DNA of 13,664 bases, taken from positions 1 through 13,664 of the forward strand of contig CAIODK010000370.1 of NCBI GenBank assembly GCA_903856995.1, in the 5' to 3' direction. The translations under genes and the position numbers were made by a program. Shown here piece after piece: positions 6,800 to 13,664 of the stretch. Below the pieces are notes generated by a model. It was not told the origin of the DNA, did not search any database, and saw only the letters and a program-made list of their open reading frames with translations. The DNA is from an uncultured Burkholderiales bacterium. GTDB lineage: Bacteria > Pseudomonadota > Gammaproteobacteria > Burkholderiales > Burkholderiaceae_C. Every line of letters begins with the position of its first letter. The first letter of the stretch is position 1.

Positions 6800-6917
6800 C
6801 TCGATACAGCGCAAGCGCTGTTGATACGAGGGTCTGAGGAGACATACATAACAGACGCTTCCCAAGGAGCGTCACCCTGGAAAAGGCACCGGTCACCCCG
6901 GTGCCTTTTGCTTTTTT
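6800..6917 (+). ncRNA. Candidate structured RNA (small RNA or leader) ending in an intrinsic terminator
   Basis: Three stem-loops follow one another. First, CTCG (6800-6803) pairs with CGAG (6827-6830) around an inner ACAGCG-CAAG-CGCTGT hairpin (6806-6821). Second, GACGCTTC-CCAA-GGAGCGTC (6854-6873) forms an 8-bp stem with a tetraloop; AGGGT (6829-6833) and ACCCT (6874-6878) could close a longer helix around it. Third, the terminator at 6881-6917. A TTGATA box (6821-6826) followed 18 nt later by TACATA (6845-6850) is a weak promoter candidate inside the element. No coding frame with a sensible ribosome binding site fits here. It may be an independent small RNA, the 3' end of the GMC transcript, or an attenuator leader of the downstream membrane-protein gene. 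I do not recognise a known RNA family. Confidence 0.35.
6881..6917 (+). terminator. Strong intrinsic (rho-independent) terminator
   Basis: AAAAGGCACCGG (6881-6892), loop TCACC, CCGGTGCCTTTT (6898-6909): a perfect 12-bp, GC-rich stem followed by GCTTTTTT (6910-6917). The T-runs point to plus-strand use. It ends either the mmsA/GMC transcript (160 nt after the GMC stop) or a separate short RNA. It lies only 30 bp before the next start codon, so that gene is transcribed either by read-through or from a promoter in those 30 bp. Confidence 0.9.
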
Positions 6918-6947
6918 GGTCTCGCGCTTTACGACCACAATCCCCGC

Positions 6948-7706
6948 ATGGAACTTTTTTTTACCACCTTTGCCTCGGCATTGGCCGGCTTTGTGGACTC
7001 AATCGTGGGCGGCGGCGGCCTCGTTTTGCTGCCCGCCTTGTTTGCCGCCTACCCATCGGCCGCACCCGCAACCCTGTTTGGCACAAACAAAAGCGCTTCC
7101 GTCTGGGGCACTACGTTCGCTGCTTGGCAGTACAGCCGTCGCGTTCAGGTGTCATGGCCCGCCCTGCTACCTGCCGCGGGTCTTGCCATGGCTGGCTCAT
7201 TCGTCGGGGCCTGGCTGGTGACCCAAGTTTCACCTGAGTTTTTACGACGCTTGCTCCCCGTAGTGCTCGTCGCCGTGCTTTTCTACACGCTGATTCGCAA
7301 GGACATGGGGCGTCACCACGCGCCACGCTTCAGCGGTCGCGCCGAGCTGCTGGCCACCTGCTCTATCGGCTTGACGATCGGTTTTTACGACGGATTTTTT
7401 GGTCCGGGTACCGGCAGTTTTTTTGTGTTTTTACTGGTGCGTTGGCTTGGTTACGACTTTCTCAATGCGTCTGTCGCCGCCAAGATCTTGAACCTGTCCA
7501 GCAATCTCGCGGCACTGGTGCTGTTCACCCTGAAAGGTCATGTGTGGTGGCATTTAGCCTTGCCCATGGCGATCGCCAACGTGGCGGGCAGTTTGCTGGG
7601 GACGCGCATGGCGTTGCAACACGGCGCCGGTTTTGTACGCGGTATGTTCATCGTGGTGGTGAGTGCACTGATTTGCAAAACCAGCTACGACGCGTTTTTG
7701 CGCTGA
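6948..7706 (+). CDS. TauE/SafE family membrane transporter (YfcA-like)
   Basis: A 252-residue polytopic inner-membrane protein of the TauE/SafE (DUF81) family, proposed to export sulfite or small organosulfur and organic anions. Two inverted-topology halves are visible from repeated motifs: GFVDSIVGGGG (14-24) with GTNKSAS (45-51), and GFYDGFFGPGTGSF (145-158) with AKILNLSSNLAA. About seven to eight hydrophobic segments cover most of the chain. The halves and wording match E. coli YfcA; the substrate is not known for this subgroup. The ATG at 6948 has no Shine-Dalgarno sequence (TCCCCGC precedes it) and begins 30 bp after a strong terminator, so expression may be low, leaderless or attenuation-controlled. 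It converges on mrdA with only 25 bp between. Family is sure, function is not. Confidence 0.9.
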   Translation: MELFFTTFASALAGFVDSIVGGGGLVLLPALFAAYPSAAPATLFGTNKSASVWGTTFAAWQYSRRVQVSWPALLPAAGLAMAGSFVGAWLVTQVSPEFLRRLLPVVLVAVLFYTLIRKDMGRHHAPRFSGRAELLATCSIGLTIGFYDGFFGPGTGSFFVFLLVRWLGYDFLNASVAAKILNLSSNLAALVLFTLKGHVWWHLALPMAIANVAGSLLGTRMALQHGAGFVRGMFIVVVSALICKTSYDAFLR

Positions 7707-7717
7707 TGTTGGCGCCT

Positions 7718-7737
7718 AGCCCCTTAGCCCCTTAGCG
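7718..7737. repeat. Short tandem repeat at the end of mrdA
   Basis: TTAGCCCC-type units are repeated (TAGCCCCTTAGCCCCTTAGC) in the 25-bp space between the convergent TauE-family gene and mrdA, ending at the mrdA stop codon. It looks like a simple 8-nt duplication. No terminator hairpin with a T-run is visible between these two genes. Confidence 0.5.
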
Positions 7738-9741
7738 TGCGCTGCTAGCGGCAGGCTTAACTTGTGCTGCCGAGCCCTCTGGCGCGATCTCTATCAACTT
7801 GGGTGGCCAAGGCACGCTGGCCACTGAACGCGGTTTGCCAAGAGGTCGCGTGGCCTGGCCTTTTTGCACGGCCTCAATATCCTCTAGCGAGGGGTACTGG
7901 CCCATGATGACAAAATCGAAAATACGACGGGCAATAGGCGCTGCATTCTGGGCACCGAAACCGGAGTTTTCCACCACCATGGCCAAGGCAATTTTGGGGT
8001 CCTCTGCTGGCGCAAAGGCCACAAACAAAGCATGGTCGCGCATGCGCTCATCAATGGTGGAAGCGTTGTACTTCTCGTTTTGCTTCACCGTGTACACCTG
8101 CGCCGTGCCCGTCTTGCCCGCACTGACATACTGCGCGCCTACAAAACTGCTGGCCGAAGTGCCTGCGATATTCACACCAACCATGGCCCGTTTGATAATC
8201 TCAAGATTTTCAGGCGTCAGCGGCAATTGGCCCACAGGCTCTTTGGCGACGAGGGTGGAGACCTTGGTTTCCACGTCTACGACTTCGCGCACCAAGTGCG
8301 GTTTCATCTTCAAACCATTGTTCGCCACCGTGCCCATGGCATGCGCAACTTGAAGCATGGTGAAGCTGTTGTAGCCCTGTCCAATACCCAATGAAATGGT
8401 TTCACCCGAGTACCAGCGTTGCTGCTCAGGCTTCTTGTAGGTATTGCGCTTCCATTCGGTCGATGGCAACACCCCACGTGATTCACCCAAAATGTCGATG
8501 CCTGTGATCTGACCAAAGCCCAAAGGCATCATTTGTTCATACATCAGGTCCACGCCCATGTCGCGCGCCAAGGTGTAGTAGTAGGTGTCGCAGGATTCGA
8601 CGATGGATTTGTACATATCCACCGAACCGTGACCACCTTCTTTGTCGTCTCGGAAACGGTGGTTGCCGAACATGAAATAACCGGGGTCAGAAATAAGGGT
8701 TTTCTCACCGCGCTTACCGGTTTGCAGAGCGGCCAAGGCCATGAACGGTTTGTAGGTCGATCCCGGTGGATAGGTGCCACGCAAAGCGCGGTTCAGCAAG
8801 GGCTTGTCTAGGGACTCATTCAAGGCCTGCCAATTTTCAGAGTCAATGCCATCGACAAACAAGTTCGGGTCAAAGGTGGGCTTGCTCACAAACGCCAAGA
8901 CTTCACCTGTCTTTGGGTCTAGCGCCACCAACGCGCCTCGGCGTTTTCCGTACAAATCTTCGACCAGCTTTTGCAGCTTGATGTCAATCGACAGCACCAC
9001 GCTATTGCCGGGTATCGCTTGGCTGCTGTTCAAGCGGCGCACCGCGCGTCCACCCGCCGAGGTTTCCATCTGTTGTACGCCTGTGGTGCCGTGCAACTGT
9101 GTCTCGTAGCTTTGCTCCACACCGAGCTTGCCGATGTAGTCGGTACCGCGGTAATTGCCCGCGTCTTCTGACTCTTCAATCTTGCCTTTTTCCGCTGGGT
9201 TGATACGCCCGATGTAGCCGATGACATGGCTGGCCGTTTGGCCATACGGGTAGTTTCGAAACAAACGCGCCCGAATTTCAACGCCAGGAAATCGGTAGCG
9301 TTGCGCAGCAAAACGCGCCACTTCCTCGTCAGTCAAGCGGGTGCGAATCGGCACTGATTCAAAGCTCTTAGATTCACCCAGTTGCTTTTTAAAACGTCGC
9401 TTGTCACGCAATTGAATATCAATCACGCCAGACAGCTGTTCAATCACCTCTTCGATCGGAAACACCACCTTGGATGTCGTGATTTCAAGTGTGTAGGCTG
9501 AATAGTTGGTGGCCAACACAATGCCGTTGCGGTCCATGATGACGCCGCGGTTGGGCACGATGGGGACGATGGCCGTGCGGTTGTTTTCTGCTTGTGCGTT
9601 GAGATCGTCGTACCGGATCACCTGCAAATAAAACAAGCGTACCGAGAGCAGACCGAACAGCACCAAAATCATGCCCGTCACCACCACCATGCGCGACCTG
9701 AAACGCCGCAGGTCGGACTCGATGTCGCGAATCACCCTCAT
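7732..9741 (-). CDS. mrdA: Penicillin-binding protein 2 (elongation-specific peptidoglycan transpeptidase)
   Basis: A 669-residue bitopic inner-membrane class B PBP that cross-links peptidoglycan during side-wall growth as part of the Rod complex with RodA and MreBCD. One membrane anchor lies at about 18-40, followed by the PBP dimerisation (pedestal) domain (NRGVIMDRNGIVLATN near 64-79) and the transpeptidase domain. The three active-site motifs are intact: S328-TYK in YPPGSTYKPF, S383-C-D in VESCDTYYYT, and K543-TG in AGKTGTAQVY. GIGQGYNSFTMLQVAHAMGTVANNG is also characteristic. The C-terminal tail after about 630 is proline-, alanine- and serine-rich. The ATG at 9741 overlaps the mreD stop (ATGA), so translation is probably coupled; no separate strong ribosome binding site is seen. 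The usual next gene, rodA, does not follow; the operon ends against the convergent TauE-family gene. Confidence 0.97.
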   Translation of the reverse strand: MRVIRDIESDLRRFRSRMVVVTGMILVLFGLLSVRLFYLQVIRYDDLNAQAENNRTAIVPIVPNRGVIMDRNGIVLATNYSAYTLEITTSKVVFPIEEVIEQLSGVIDIQLRDKRRFKKQLGESKSFESVPIRTRLTDEEVARFAAQRYRFPGVEIRARLFRNYPYGQTASHVIGYIGRINPAEKGKIEESEDAGNYRGTDYIGKLGVEQSYETQLHGTTGVQQMETSAGGRAVRRLNSSQAIPGNSVVLSIDIKLQKLVEDLYGKRRGALVALDPKTGEVLAFVSKPTFDPNLFVDGIDSENWQALNESLDKPLLNRALRGTYPPGSTYKPFMALAALQTGKRGEKTLISDPGYFMFGNHRFRDDKEGGHGSVDMYKSIVESCDTYYYTLARDMGVDLMYEQMMPLGFGQITGIDILGESRGVLPSTEWKRNTYKKPEQQRWYSGETISLGIGQGYNSFTMLQVAHAMGTVANNGLKMKPHLVREVVDVETKVSTLVAKEPVGQLPLTPENLEIIKRAMVGVNIAGTSASSFVGAQYVSAGKTGTAQVYTVKQNEKYNASTIDERMRDHALFVAFAPAEDPKIALAMVVENSGFGAQNAAPIARRIFDFVIMGQYPSLEDIEAVQKGQATRPLGKPRSVASVPWPPKLIEIAPEGSAAQVKPAASSAR

Positions 9742-10268
9742 AGCGGTCGGTTCGCGTCCGGGTCAGGGGCCCGGCGCTGAGGCGCCAACAAAATGATGCT
9801 GACCACGGGCCACAGCAAGGCCTCTAACAACGGAGCAGCAAGGATCATCCAGCCAGGAAACAAGGCGCCCGACATCATGCGCACCGTCAACTCCAAGGCG
9901 TGCGCAATCGCAAACAGTGGGAGCACTTGCATGGCCTGTGAGGGCACCGTGAACCACAACAAACGACGGTTCACCATGATGGCCATGAAACCCAAAGCGG
10001 TGTAGCTCAACGCATGCTGGCCCAGCAAGGCCGACTGGTGGACATCCGTGGCCACGCCAAAGAAAAATGCCACCCCAATGCCCACCAAGCGTGGCTGGTG
10101 CACGCACCAAAAGACCAGCACCAAAGCCAAGAAGTCTGGCATCCACGCGGCATTCCCGACAATGCTCATGTTCACCACCATGTTGGTAAACAGGGCCAAC
10201 ATCAGCGACATCAAAATGAACAAAGGATTGGCTGGCAACAACAACTGGTGGCCGCGCGGCATGATCAT
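9738..10268 (-). CDS. mreD: Rod shape-determining membrane protein MreD
   Basis: A 176-residue polytopic inner-membrane protein with about five hydrophobic segments (starting with NPLFILMSLMLALFTNMVV near 14-32). It connects MreC and MreB to the wall-elongation machinery. MreD proteins diverge strongly; identification rests on the hydropathy pattern, the DFLALVLVFWCVHQPRLVGIGVAFFFGVATDV segment typical of the family (given here by its ends at about 45-76), and its place between mreC and mrdA. The ATG at 10268 overlaps the mreC stop (ATGA) and has a full AAGGAGG ribosome binding site 6 nt upstream, which favours this first Met over the one two codons later. The hydrophilic C-terminus (APQRRAPDPDANRPL) is short and cytoplasmic. 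Its own stop overlaps the mrdA start. Confidence 0.95.
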   Translation of the reverse strand: MIMPRGHQLLLPANPLFILMSLMLALFTNMVVNMSIVGNAAWMPDFLALVLVFWCVHQPRLVGIGVAFFFGVATDVHQSALLGQHALSYTALGFMAIMVNRRLLWFTVPSQAMQVLPLFAIAHALELTVRMMSGALFPGWMILAAPLLEALLWPVVSIILLAPQRRAPDPDANRPL

Positions 10269-11185
10269 CGGCGGCCTCCTTTTTGTGCCACAAACGGCAC
10301 TTGCTTTTCAATTTGGGGGCGCTGCGGCAATTGGTCAATCAAAGGATCCAGCACCATCACATGACGTGCACCCTGCACACGCCCCACGGGCTCGCACAAG
10401 ATACGTGCAAATACAGTTTCGGCGCGGCGCTCGACCTTGGTCACCTTGCCGACCAAAATGCCTGCAGGGTAGATGCCGTCAACGCCACTGGTGGTCAACA
10501 GATCGCCCACTTCGATATCCGCGTTGGTCGCCATGAAACGCAGCTCTAACAAAGGTGCTCCGCCCGACTCGCCGTAAGCCACGCCACGCGCGCCGGTGCG
10601 GGTGTTGAGCACGGGGATGGAGTGCTCACGGTCGGTCACCAACGTCACCTCACTGAGCAAGGGCAATACCCGTGTCACTTGACCCAAGATGCCGTGCTCG
10701 TCCATGACGGGAGAGCTGGCCCGAATGCCGTTGACCATACCCTTGTCGATGATGAGCTTGCGGGTGTAGGGGTCGGCGGCGTCATAGAGCACTTCAGCGG
10801 CCTGTCCTTTGGTTTCCAAGCGTTGGTTGAGCTGCAAAAGCTCGCGCAGCTGTTTGTTCTCGAGCGCCAGCTGTTCGACTTGGCCAGAGCGTCGGGCCTG
10901 CAACAAAAGCTGGTCGCGGGCATCGCGTTCAGAGGCTTGCGCCACCTCACGCGCTTCCATGTAGTCGCCTGAGTACGCCATCAGCACTTGCGGACGCATG
11001 GCCAACCATTGCACCGGATACAGCGCCACCGATAAGGTGGCGCGCAGCGGCTGGGTCACACCAAAACGCGCGTCAGCCACCATCAACAGCACCGACACGG
11101 CGCTGAAGAAAAGTAACTTGGAGACGGCGGACGGGCCTTGCTTGAAGAAGGCCGGAGTGGAGCTGTCTAGGGTGCCCAGTGGCAC
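10265..11185 (-). CDS. mreC: Rod shape-determining protein MreC
   Basis: A 306-residue bitopic protein that assembles in the periplasm, contacts PBP2 and activates the elongasome. It has a short cytoplasmic N-terminus, one membrane segment at about 22-38 (SKLLFFSAVSVLLMVADARF), a coiled coil at about 70-122 rich in Glu, Gln and Leu, then the two beta-barrel domains (VMDEHGILGQVTRV, TDREHSIPVLNTRTGARGV, GDLLTTSGVDGIYPAGILVGKV). I choose the GTG at 11185, 4 nt after the mreB stop, because the protein then begins MPLGTLDSSTPAFFKQGPS, the usual betaproteobacterial N-terminus; the longer frame to 11251 would overlap mreB and add 22 untypical residues. No good ribosome binding site precedes the GTG, so re-initiation after mreB is likely. 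Confidence 0.95.
   Translation of the reverse strand: MPLGTLDSSTPAFFKQGPSAVSKLLFFSAVSVLLMVADARFGVTQPLRATLSVALYPVQWLAMRPQVLMAYSGDYMEAREVAQASERDARDQLLLQARRSGQVEQLALENKQLRELLQLNQRLETKGQAAEVLYDAADPYTRKLIIDKGMVNGIRASSPVMDEHGILGQVTRVLPLLSEVTLVTDREHSIPVLNTRTGARGVAYGESGGAPLLELRFMATNADIEVGDLLTTSGVDGIYPAGILVGKVTKVERRAETVFARILCEPVGRVQGARHVMVLDPLIDQLPQRPQIEKQVPFVAQKGGRR
10275..10281 (-). promoter_or_regulatory. Consensus ribosome binding site of mreD
   Basis: AAGGAGG on the minus strand, 6 nt before the mreD ATG and inside the last codons of mreC. It fixes the mreD start. It is the only consensus-strength site in the operon, which suggests that mreD translation is boosted independently of coupling to mreC. 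Confidence 0.85.
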
Positions 11186-11189
11186 TGAA

Positions 11190-12233
11190 TTATTCGCTCG
11201 TGAAGATGGAGCCCAAACGCTCCATACGCTCAAGGGCCAAACCACAACCACGCACCACGCAAGTCAGCGGATCTTCGGCCACCAAAACTGGCAAGCCAGT
11301 TTCTTCAGCCAACAAGCGGTCGAGGTCACGCAACAATGCACCACCGCCGGTCAGCATCATGCCGCGCTCGGCAATGTCTGCGCCCAGTTCTGGCGGTGTT
11401 TGCTCCAACGCGTTTTTCACGGCAGAGACGATGTTGTTCAGGGGGTCAGTCAAAGCTTCCAAAATTTCGTTGGAAGAAATCGTGAATGAGCGTGGCACGC
11501 CTTCTGACAAATTGCGGCCTTTGACTTCCATTTCCTTGACTTCTGAGCCAGGGAACGCAGAACCAATTTTTTTCTTGATGGCTTCAGCCGTTGGCTCGCC
11601 AATCAACATGCCGTAGTTGCGACGGATGTAGTTGATGATGGCTTCGTCAAACTTATCGCCACCGACGCGCACGCTGCCTTTGTAGACCATGCCGCCGAGG
11701 GAGATCACACCCACTTCAGTCGTGCCACCACCGATGTCCACCACCATTGAGCCGGAAGCTTCCGACACCGGCAAACCTGCACCAATGGCTGCGGCCATGG
11801 GCTCTTCGATCAAATACACCTCAGAGGCGCCAGCGCCCAGAGCGGATTCGCGAATCGCACGACGCTCCACTTGGGTCGAGCCGCAAGGCACGCAAATGAT
11901 GATGCGCGGGCTAGGCCTGAACACCGAGCGGGGGTGCACCATCTTGATGAACTGCTTGAGCATTTGCTCGGTCACGGTGAAGTCGGCAATCACGCCGTCC
12001 TTCATGGGGCGAATGGCTTCGATGTTGCCTGGCACTTTGCCCAACATGGCCTTGGCTTCGCGACCCACGGCTTGAATCGTCTTCTTGCCTTGTGGTCCAC
12101 CTTCGTGACGGATCGAAACCACCGACGGCTCGTCCAGCACGATGCCTTTGTCGCGCACATAAATTAGGGTGTTGGCGGTACCCAAGTCAATCGCCAAATC
12201 GGTAGAGAAATACCGACGAAAAGATCCAAACAT
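11190..12233 (-). CDS. mreB: Rod shape-determining protein MreB (bacterial actin)
   Basis: A 347-residue actin-family ATPase that forms membrane-bound filaments directing side-wall synthesis; first gene of the mreBCD-mrdA operon. The N-terminal membrane-binding stretch MFGSFRRYFS is followed by phosphate loop 1 (DLGTANT, 16-22), the CVPCGSTQVERRAIRES region, IEEPMAAAIGAGLP, phosphate loop 2 (VVDIGGGTTEVGVISLGG) and the adenosine motif LTGGGALLRDLDRLL. Length equals the typical 347 residues. The start is the ATG at 12233, with GAGGA 5 nt upstream; a TTG four codons earlier lies within that ribosome binding site and is rejected. MreC follows after 4 nt. Divergent from gatC across 91 bp. Confidence 0.98.
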   Translation of the reverse strand: MFGSFRRYFSTDLAIDLGTANTLIYVRDKGIVLDEPSVVSIRHEGGPQGKKTIQAVGREAKAMLGKVPGNIEAIRPMKDGVIADFTVTEQMLKQFIKMVHPRSVFRPSPRIIICVPCGSTQVERRAIRESALGAGASEVYLIEEPMAAAIGAGLPVSEASGSMVVDIGGGTTEVGVISLGGMVYKGSVRVGGDKFDEAIINYIRRNYGMLIGEPTAEAIKKKIGSAFPGSEVKEMEVKGRNLSEGVPRSFTISSNEILEALTDPLNNIVSAVKNALEQTPPELGADIAERGMMLTGGGALLRDLDRLLAEETGLPVLVAEDPLTCVVRGCGLALERMERLGSIFTSE

Positions 12234-12324
12234 GTCTATCCTCAAAGCTTGCCCGCGAGCGCGGACACAAAGGCGAGATAATACCGCATCGCCCGTAAAC
12301 CGCGGGGTTCTCCCTTATAAATGT
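12234..12324. promoter_or_regulatory. Divergent promoter region between mreB and gatC
   Basis: This 91-bp spacer must hold promoters for the mre operon (minus) and the gat operon (plus). GATAAT at 12277-12282 is a good -10-like hexamer on the plus strand, and its complement gives TATTAT (12278-12283) for the minus strand, so the same bases could serve either direction. No good -35 box at 16-18 nt is seen on either side. The mreB ribosome binding site GAGGA is at 12239-12243 (minus). TATAAA at 12316-12321 is too near the gatC ATG to be a conventional -10. Confidence 0.4.
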
Positions 12325-12630
12325 ATGTCCCTGAATGACCTAGACATCAGCCGCATCGCCAATCTGGCCCGGCTGGAGCTGCAGCCCGACGAACAAGCCC
12401 GTATGCTGAGCAAAATCAACGATTTTTTCACCATCGTCGAGCAAATCCGCGCTGTTGACACCTCGGGCGTGGTGCCCATGGCCCATCCAGTGGACGCCAT
12501 GCAAGGCGCCCGCATCGAGCTTCGCCTTCGCCCCGACGTGGCCAGCGAGCCCAACCAACGTGAAGCCAACCAACGTAGCGCCCCCGCCGTTGAGCGTGGT
12601 TTGTTCTTGGTTCCCAAGGTCATTGAGTAA
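12325..12630 (+). CDS. gatC: Asp-tRNA(Asn)/Glu-tRNA(Gln) amidotransferase subunit C
   Basis: A 101-residue small subunit that wraps around GatA and GatB and stabilises the GatCAB amidotransferase, which converts mischarged Glu-tRNA(Gln) or Asp-tRNA(Asn) to the correct amidated forms. The family pattern is clear: DISRIANLARLELQPDEQ, then KINDFFTIVEQIRAVDTSGVVPMAHP, and the C-terminal NQRSAPAVERGLFLVPKVIE. Normal length. The ATG at 12325 is the only reasonable start: the frame is open upstream, but the codons just before it offer no alternative and the N-terminus fits the family. It lacks a Shine-Dalgarno sequence; the preceding bases are CTTATAAATGT. gatA follows after 3 nt. Confidence 0.96.
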   Translation: MSLNDLDISRIANLARLELQPDEQARMLSKINDFFTIVEQIRAVDTSGVVPMAHPVDAMQGARIELRLRPDVASEPNQREANQRSAPAVERGLFLVPKVIE

Positions 12631-12633
12631 GCC

Positions 12634-13664
12634 ATGAGCGATCTACACACCCTCAGCGTGGCCCAATTGGCCCGCCTATTACAGACCCAACAAGTCAGCG
12701 CGATCGAAGTCGCGACACGTTTTTTGGCCCGCACCGGCGGCAACCCACACAACGCATTTTTGGATATCGACAGCGAAGCCACCCTAGCTCAAGCCCAAGC
12801 CTCTGACGCCAAACTGGCCTCTGGCACAGCGGGCCCGCTCGAAGGCGTACCAATCGCCCACAAAGACGCCTTTGTAACCAAAGACTTCGCCACCACCGCG
12901 GGCTCCAAGATTCTGCAAGGCTACCGCTCACCCTTTGATGCCACCGTGGTGCAACGCCTGCGCGACGCCGGCATGGTGACGTTGGGCAAGCTCAATTGCG
13001 ACGAGTTCGCCATGGGTTCGAGCAATGAAAACTCCGCCTATGGCGCGGTGACCAACCCATGGGACACCTCGCGCATCCCCGGTGGCTCCTCCGGTGGTAG
13101 CGCCGCCGCAGTGGCCGCGCGTTTGACGCCGGCTGCCACCGGCACCGACACGGGCGGTTCGATTCGCCAACCCGCCAGCTTTTGCGGCGTGACCGGCATC
13201 AAGCCCACGTATGGCCGCGCCAGCCGCTACGGCATGATCGCCTACGCCTCTAGCCTCGACCAAGCCGGCCCCATGGCCCGCAACGCCGAAGACTGCGCGT
13301 TGTTGCTGTCCGCCATGTGCGGCCCTGATTTGGACCGCGACTCCACTTCGCTAGACATGCCTACCGAGAACTTCTCGGCCAAGCTTGGCGACAGCTTGCT
13401 TGGGCTTCGCATAGGCATCCCCAAAGAGTTCTTTGGCGAAGGCCTCGCCACTGACGTGCGCACCGCGATTGACGCAGCGCTCAAAACCTTGGAAGCTCAA
13501 GGCGCCAAGCTCGTGCCCATCACGCTGCCTCGCACCGAGCTGGCCATCCCCGTGTACTACATCATCGCGCCGGCCGAAGCCAGCTCGAACCTGAGCCGCT
13601 TTGATGGCGTGAAGTTTGGCCACCGCGCCAAAGACTACACCGACCTGACCAGCATGTACAAAAA
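12634..13664 (+). CDS. gatA: Asp-tRNA(Asn)/Glu-tRNA(Gln) amidotransferase subunit A, 3'-truncated by window edge
   Basis: The first 343 codons of the amidase-signature subunit that hydrolyses glutamine and supplies ammonia to GatB through an internal channel. The Ser-cisSer-Lys triad is present and correctly spaced: K77 in PIAHKDAF, S152 in PGGSSGGSAAA and S176 in GTDTGGSIRQP. NCDEFAMGSSNENSAYG and KPTYGRASRYGMIAYASSLDQ are highly conserved GatA wording. The frame is open to the right edge; about 140-150 residues are missing by family length. The ATG at 12634 lies 3 nt after gatC, and gatB would be expected downstream outside the window. A short linker region near residue 33-40 (RTGGNPHNAF) is compact compared with some homologues. 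Confidence 0.97.
   Translation, partial: MSDLHTLSVAQLARLLQTQQVSAIEVATRFLARTGGNPHNAFLDIDSEATLAQAQASDAKLASGTAGPLEGVPIAHKDAFVTKDFATTAGSKILQGYRSPFDATVVQRLRDAGMVTLGKLNCDEFAMGSSNENSAYGAVTNPWDTSRIPGGSSGGSAAAVAARLTPAATGTDTGGSIRQPASFCGVTGIKPTYGRASRYGMIAYASSLDQAGPMARNAEDCALLLSAMCGPDLDRDSTSLDMPTENFSAKLGDSLLGLRIGIPKEFFGEGLATDVRTAIDAALKTLEAQGAKLVPITLPRTELAIPVYYIIAPAEASSNLSRFDGVKFGHRAKDYTDLTSMYK

Noticed and set aside
6821..6850. TTGATA-N18-TACATA as a confident promoter
   Set aside because: The -35 box is good but the -10 box matches at only three of six positions, and the boxes overlap the first hairpin; kept only as a weak possibility within the RNA candidate.
11186..11251. Longer MreC reading frame starting inside mreB
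   Set aside because: The extra 22 residues are antisense-free but untypical, and the GTG at 11185 gives the known MreC N-terminus.
12316..12321. TATAAA as -10 box of gatC
   Set aside because: A start site 6-7 nt downstream would fall at or after the ATG at 12325, and no -35 box lies 17 nt upstream.
1..13664. tRNA, rRNA, CRISPR, transposon ends, phage genes or att sites
   Set aside because: No cloverleaf, spaced repeat array, transposase motif or long terminal repeat was seen on either strand; composition is uniform throughout.

Overview
The window reads as an ordinary chromosomal stretch of a betaproteobacterium, most likely Burkholderiales and probably Comamonadaceae (Limnohabitans/Rhodoferax-like). 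The reasons are the GC-rich codon use, the divergent arrangement gatCA <-> mreBCD-mrdA, the Mg-type HemB, and protein wording typical of that family. No tRNA, rRNA, CRISPR array, insertion sequence, prophage or integration signature is visible. Family placement rests on recognition only; no search was run.

Layout. (1) 1-799: 3' part of hemB (porphobilinogen synthase), converging on a dienelactone-hydrolase-family gene (811-1494, minus); a dyad covers both stop codons. (2) 1604-2350: a YgfF-like short-chain dehydrogenase, divergent from the hydrolase and tail-to-tail with a LysR regulator (2347-3309, minus), with interlocking stop codons. (3) 3416-6721: a catabolic block of a CoA-acylating (methyl)malonate-semialdehyde dehydrogenase (mmsA) and a GMC flavoprotein alcohol dehydrogenase, divergent from the LysR gene. 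A near-ideal LysR-type dyad lies between regulator and mmsA. (4) 6722-6947: a 226-bp gene-free stretch with short direct repeats, two hairpins and a strong intrinsic terminator, possibly a small structured RNA. (5) 6948-7706: a TauE/SafE (YfcA-like) membrane protein. (6) 7732-12233, minus: mreB-mreC-mreD-mrdA, the rod-shape and elongasome operon, tightly packed with ATGA overlaps. (7) 12325-13664: gatC and the 5' part of gatA (Asp/Glu-tRNA amidotransferase), divergent from mreB.

How the genes work together. mreB, mreC, mreD and mrdA encode the actin-like filament, its membrane partners and the elongation transpeptidase PBP2; the partner gene rodA is not next to them. gatC and gatA belong to the GatCAB complex that makes Gln-tRNA(Gln) and/or Asn-tRNA(Asn). 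The lysR/mmsA/GMC block is the most interesting unit. The same trio of families forms the 3-hydroxypropionate route (DddR/DddC/DddA in DMSP degraders; the hpdH/mmsA system with LysR regulators in Pseudomonas denitrificans). A reasonable hypothesis is that the GMC enzyme oxidises a hydroxyacid such as 3-hydroxypropionate to a semialdehyde, and MmsA converts that to acetyl-CoA (or propionyl-CoA), under control of the LysR protein.

I did not find a clearly undescribed system. The best leads are the candidate 3-hydroxypropionate module with its LysR site, a 9-bp inverted repeat that covers the weak ribosome-binding region of the GMC gene, and the structured intergenic element at about 6750-6917.
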